Assembly: GCA_013812985.1 (NCBI GenBank)
Contig: JACCSN010000394.1
Location: forward strand, 1-9,172
Length of the DNA stretch: 9,172 bases
Source of the DNA: Hyphomicrobiales bacterium
GTDB taxonomy: Bacteria; Pseudomonadota; Alphaproteobacteria; Rhizobiales; Afifellaceae
Reading direction: 5' to 3'
This document shows, piece by piece, positions 7,900-9,172 of this stretch; position 1 is the first letter of the stretch; each line of letters begins with the position of its first letter. The translations under genes and the position numbers were made by a program. The notes below the pieces were generated by a model. The model was not told the origin of the DNA. It saw only the letters and a list, made by a program, of their open reading frames with translations, and did not search any database.

Positions 7900-8160
7900 C
7901 TAAGCGGCGGCTCGCGCGACCGCGGACGCTTGCGCCAGTTCGCCCGGCGCGGCAACGAGCGCGCTGAGCGCGGCGCGGTCCAGCAACGCGGCCCAGCTCG
8001 GATCGGCTCGCAAGGCATAGCCATCGATGAGGAACAGCAGTTCGAGTTGCTCCCGGCTGGGCGTTCCAGCCCCAAAGACCATGCGCTCCAAAGATTTCAC
8101 CTGGTCGGCGCTGACCGACTTCGATGCCCGGACCGCTAGAATGAGATCGCACGCCAACAT
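7900..8160 (-). CDS. Small paralogue of the adjacent repeat protein, single unit, 86 aa
   Basis: ATG 8160 follows GCGAGG with a 6-base spacer, a good ribosome site. The first 69 residues align without gaps to the N-terminus of the 329-aa protein encoded downstream. Matched elements include ML--D, V-ASK, V-A-QV--L, LF-ID against LF-VD, and W--L---A---LV. It also resembles that protein's third unit (SREQLELLFLIDGYALRADPSW versus SRAEAEILFDINDAA...DPAW). The last 17 residues are a low-complexity Ala-rich tail, then TAG. It is either a minimal single-unit member or a duplicate truncated after its first unit; other frames downstream show no continuation. It has no membrane segment and no catalytic motif. 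Probably transcribed toward the 329-aa gene, with a 90-bp gap. Confidence 0.75.
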   Translation of the reverse strand: MLACDLILAVRASKSVSADQVKSLERMVFGAGTPSREQLELLFLIDGYALRADPSWAALLDRAALSALVAAPGELAQASAVARAAA

Positions 8161-8239
8161 GAAATGCCTCGCTGCATCGTGGTTGAAATCAGCTTAACGC
8201 AAAGGGCGTGGATTGACTGGGTTCAACGCCGGTCATCAT

Positions 8240-8264
8240 GATTCAAGGTTAGGAAAGTGTTACC
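8240..8264 (-). promoter_or_regulatory. CtrA-like site beside a GANTC site upstream of the 86-aa gene (candidate)
   Basis: On the - strand GTAA-CACTTTC-CTAAC matches the alphaproteobacterial CtrA pattern TTAA-N7-TTAAC at 7 of 9 positions. A GANTC (GAATC/GATTC, 8240-8244), the CcrM methylation sequence, lies directly beside it. It is about 90 bp upstream of ATG 8160. The match is imperfect and such sites occur by chance. Confidence 0.3.
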
Positions 8265-8265
8265 C

Positions 8266-8283
8266 GACCAGAACGCCCTGGTC
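8266..8283. other. Inverted repeat downstream of the DUF2794 gene
   Basis: GACCAG (8266-8271) and CTGGTC (8278-8283) form a perfect 6-bp stem with a 6-base loop, without a T-run on the - strand. It lies 90 bp beyond the DUF2794 stop. The remainder of 8161-8372 holds no supported gene. Confidence 0.25.
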
Positions 8284-8372
8284 AGCGATACCCGTGAGCC
8301 CAAGATTTCGCCGCTCGACACCGTGCGGAACGGGGCCGCTTGGCTTCAGCTAGGCGACCACGGCGGCCGAGA

Positions 8373-8747
8373 TCAGGCGGTGACCACCGAAAGCTTCGGC
8401 CTGTCCAGGACGCGCAGGACGGCCGCGAGATCGTGCCCGCGCTTGAGGATCAGTCCGGCCGCGGCGACAACCTGGTAAGCGCCCTGCTTGCGCGCCAGCG
8501 CCGGCGTCTTCTCGACACGGAACATGGGCATCTCGCTGGAGCGCCGGAAGATGGAGAACACCGCGCGATCCGCCAGGTGATCGATGGCGTAGTCCCGCCA
8601 TTCGCCCTCCGCGACCTTGCGGCTGTAGACGCGGAGAATGGCGTCGAGCTCACGGCGGTTGAAGCTGACCTGACGCGGGAAGCCGGACGAGCGGACGGCC
8701 GATGGCGCCCGCCGCCCGTCAAAAGACCAATCCTCACCCTCGCTCAA
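8373..8747 (-). CDS. DUF2794 family protein
   Basis: This is a small soluble protein of unknown function, characteristic of alphaproteobacteria. The family core is unmistakable: VSFNRRELDAILRVYSRKVA, then EGEWRDYAID, RAVFSIFRR, SEMPMFRVEKTP, ALARKQGAYQVV and LILKRGHDLAAVLRVLD. These run almost the whole length from residue 27 to 116 of 124. No ATG is available in frame before the core. TTG at 8747-8745 is chosen because GGAGG (8757-8753) sits 5 bases upstream; another TTG at 8774 has no ribosome site and is preceded by an in-frame TGA. A 27-codon ORF starting at ATG 8816 in another frame overlaps this start by 15 bases and could be a leader, or a frameshifted remnant of a longer N-terminus. 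The gene is divergent from thpR. Confidence 0.93.
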   Translation of the reverse strand: MSEGEDWSFDGRRAPSAVRSSGFPRQVSFNRRELDAILRVYSRKVAEGEWRDYAIDHLADRAVFSIFRRSSEMPMFRVEKTPALARKQGAYQVVAAAGLILKRGHDLAAVLRVLDRPKLSVVTA

Positions 8748-8819
8748 GCGCGCCTCCGTTCGTTTCAGGCTCAAATAGACCCGAATGGGGCGGCGGCCGC
8801 AAGCGCTCCTTCACCATGG

Positions 8820-8833
8820 GCGGAACGTTCCGC
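8820..8833. promoter_or_regulatory. Perfect 14-bp palindrome in the divergent DUF2794/thpR intergenic region
   Basis: GCGGAACGTTCCGC is fully self-complementary. It lies between the divergent starts at 8747 (-) and 8913 (+), flanked by imperfect ATGG/CCAT halves. A perfect 14-mer palindrome is not rare in 9 kb, so location is the main argument. It could be an operator shared by both promoters. Confidence 0.3.
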
Positions 8834-8912
8834 TGCCATCGCACACCGGTTTCCGCGCCAATCTCGCTGTCCTATCTTCTTTTGGCGTCAAGGCTTGATT
8901 CGGGGAGGCACC

Positions 8913-9172
8913 ATGCCGCGCCTGTTCACCGCCGTGGAAATCCCGGCTGACATCGCCTTCTCGCTCTCGCTTCTACGCGGCGGGCTGCCCGGCGCGCGAT
9001 GGGTCGACCCGGAAAACTATCATGTCACGCTCCGCTTCATCGGCTACATCGACGATCGCACGGCCGACGAGGTGGCCACGCACCTTGCCCGGGTGAAACG
9101 GCCGGCGTTCCAGCTTCAGCTCGACGGCCTCGGCGCCTTCGGTTCGCGCAAGCCACACGCCATCTTCGCCGG
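8913..9172 (+). CDS. thpR: RNA 2',3'-cyclic phosphodiesterase ThpR (2'-5' RNA ligase family), N-terminal half
   Basis: The enzyme belongs to the 2H phosphoesterase superfamily. It hydrolyses RNA 2',3'-cyclic phosphate ends and was first described as a 2'-5' tRNA ligase activity. The window contains 86 whole codons of the usual 175-190. Family features are MPRLFTAVEIP at the start (matching the family's RLFxAxxxP), GARWVDPENYHVTLRFIG with the first HxT catalytic motif at His37-Thr39, and the strand QLQLDGLGAFGSRKPHAIF. The second HxT motif would lie beyond the window end. ATG 8913 follows the strong ribosome site GGGGAGG (8902-8908). The gene reads away from DUF2794 and runs off the window. 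Confidence 0.93.
   Translation, partial: MPRLFTAVEIPADIAFSLSLLRGGLPGARWVDPENYHVTLRFIGYIDDRTADEVATHLARVKRPAFQLQLDGLGAFGSRKPHAIFA

Noticed and set aside
8257..8478. A 73-codon + strand frame starting at GTG
   Set aside because: It overlaps the DUF2794 C-terminus on the other strand, has no ribosome site and no recognisable sequence.

Overview
The window is GC-rich DNA with strong G/C bias at third codon positions. It looks like a chromosomal segment from an alphaproteobacterium, most likely Hyphomicrobiales (Rhizobiales). This rests on recognising a DUF2794 protein, a glutathione-dependent formaldehyde dehydrogenase remnant of alphaproteobacterial type, and a rhizobial-style RTX secreted protein. 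No RNA gene, CRISPR array, insertion sequence or integrase was seen.

Layout. (1) 1-468, + strand: the C-terminal part of a class III alcohol dehydrogenase / S-(hydroxymethyl)glutathione dehydrogenase gene. It is a pseudogene, with two frameshifts, an internal deletion and an in-frame stop. A GC-rich hairpin follows at 545-568. (2) 594-5493, - strand: one very large gene for a secreted Ca2+-binding protein that alternates RTX nonapeptide blocks with three right-handed beta-helix modules. It ends in a serralysin-type C-terminal domain with a type I secretion tail. It is broken by two single-base frameshifts (about 5254 and 1247) and one in-frame TAG (2030-2032); repaired, it would encode about 1630 residues. 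(3) 5494-5778: an intergenic stretch with an AT-rich island and a palindrome, the likely control region of the RTX gene. (4) 5779-6702, - strand: an intact ten-helix EamA/DMT permease with a near-perfect 22-bp palindrome just upstream. (5) 6820-7809 and 7900-8160, - strand: two tandem paralogues of an uncharacterised all-helical family, one long (329 aa, several repeat units) and one short (86 aa, a single unit). (6) 8373-8747, - strand: a DUF2794 protein that probably starts at TTG. (7) 8913-9172, + strand, cut by the window end: RNA 2',3'-cyclic phosphodiesterase ThpR, divergent from the DUF2794 gene.

How it fits together. The genes from 8747 down to 594 all run on the - strand but are separated by gaps of 90-285 bp, so they are probably several transcription units. 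The first 5.5 kb is decayed and the last 3.4 kb is intact. The most distinctive content is the triplicated RTX/beta-helix protein and the tandem pair of uncharacterised repeat proteins. No complete new multi-gene system is evident, and the functions of the RTX protein and the repeat pair cannot be assigned from sequence alone.
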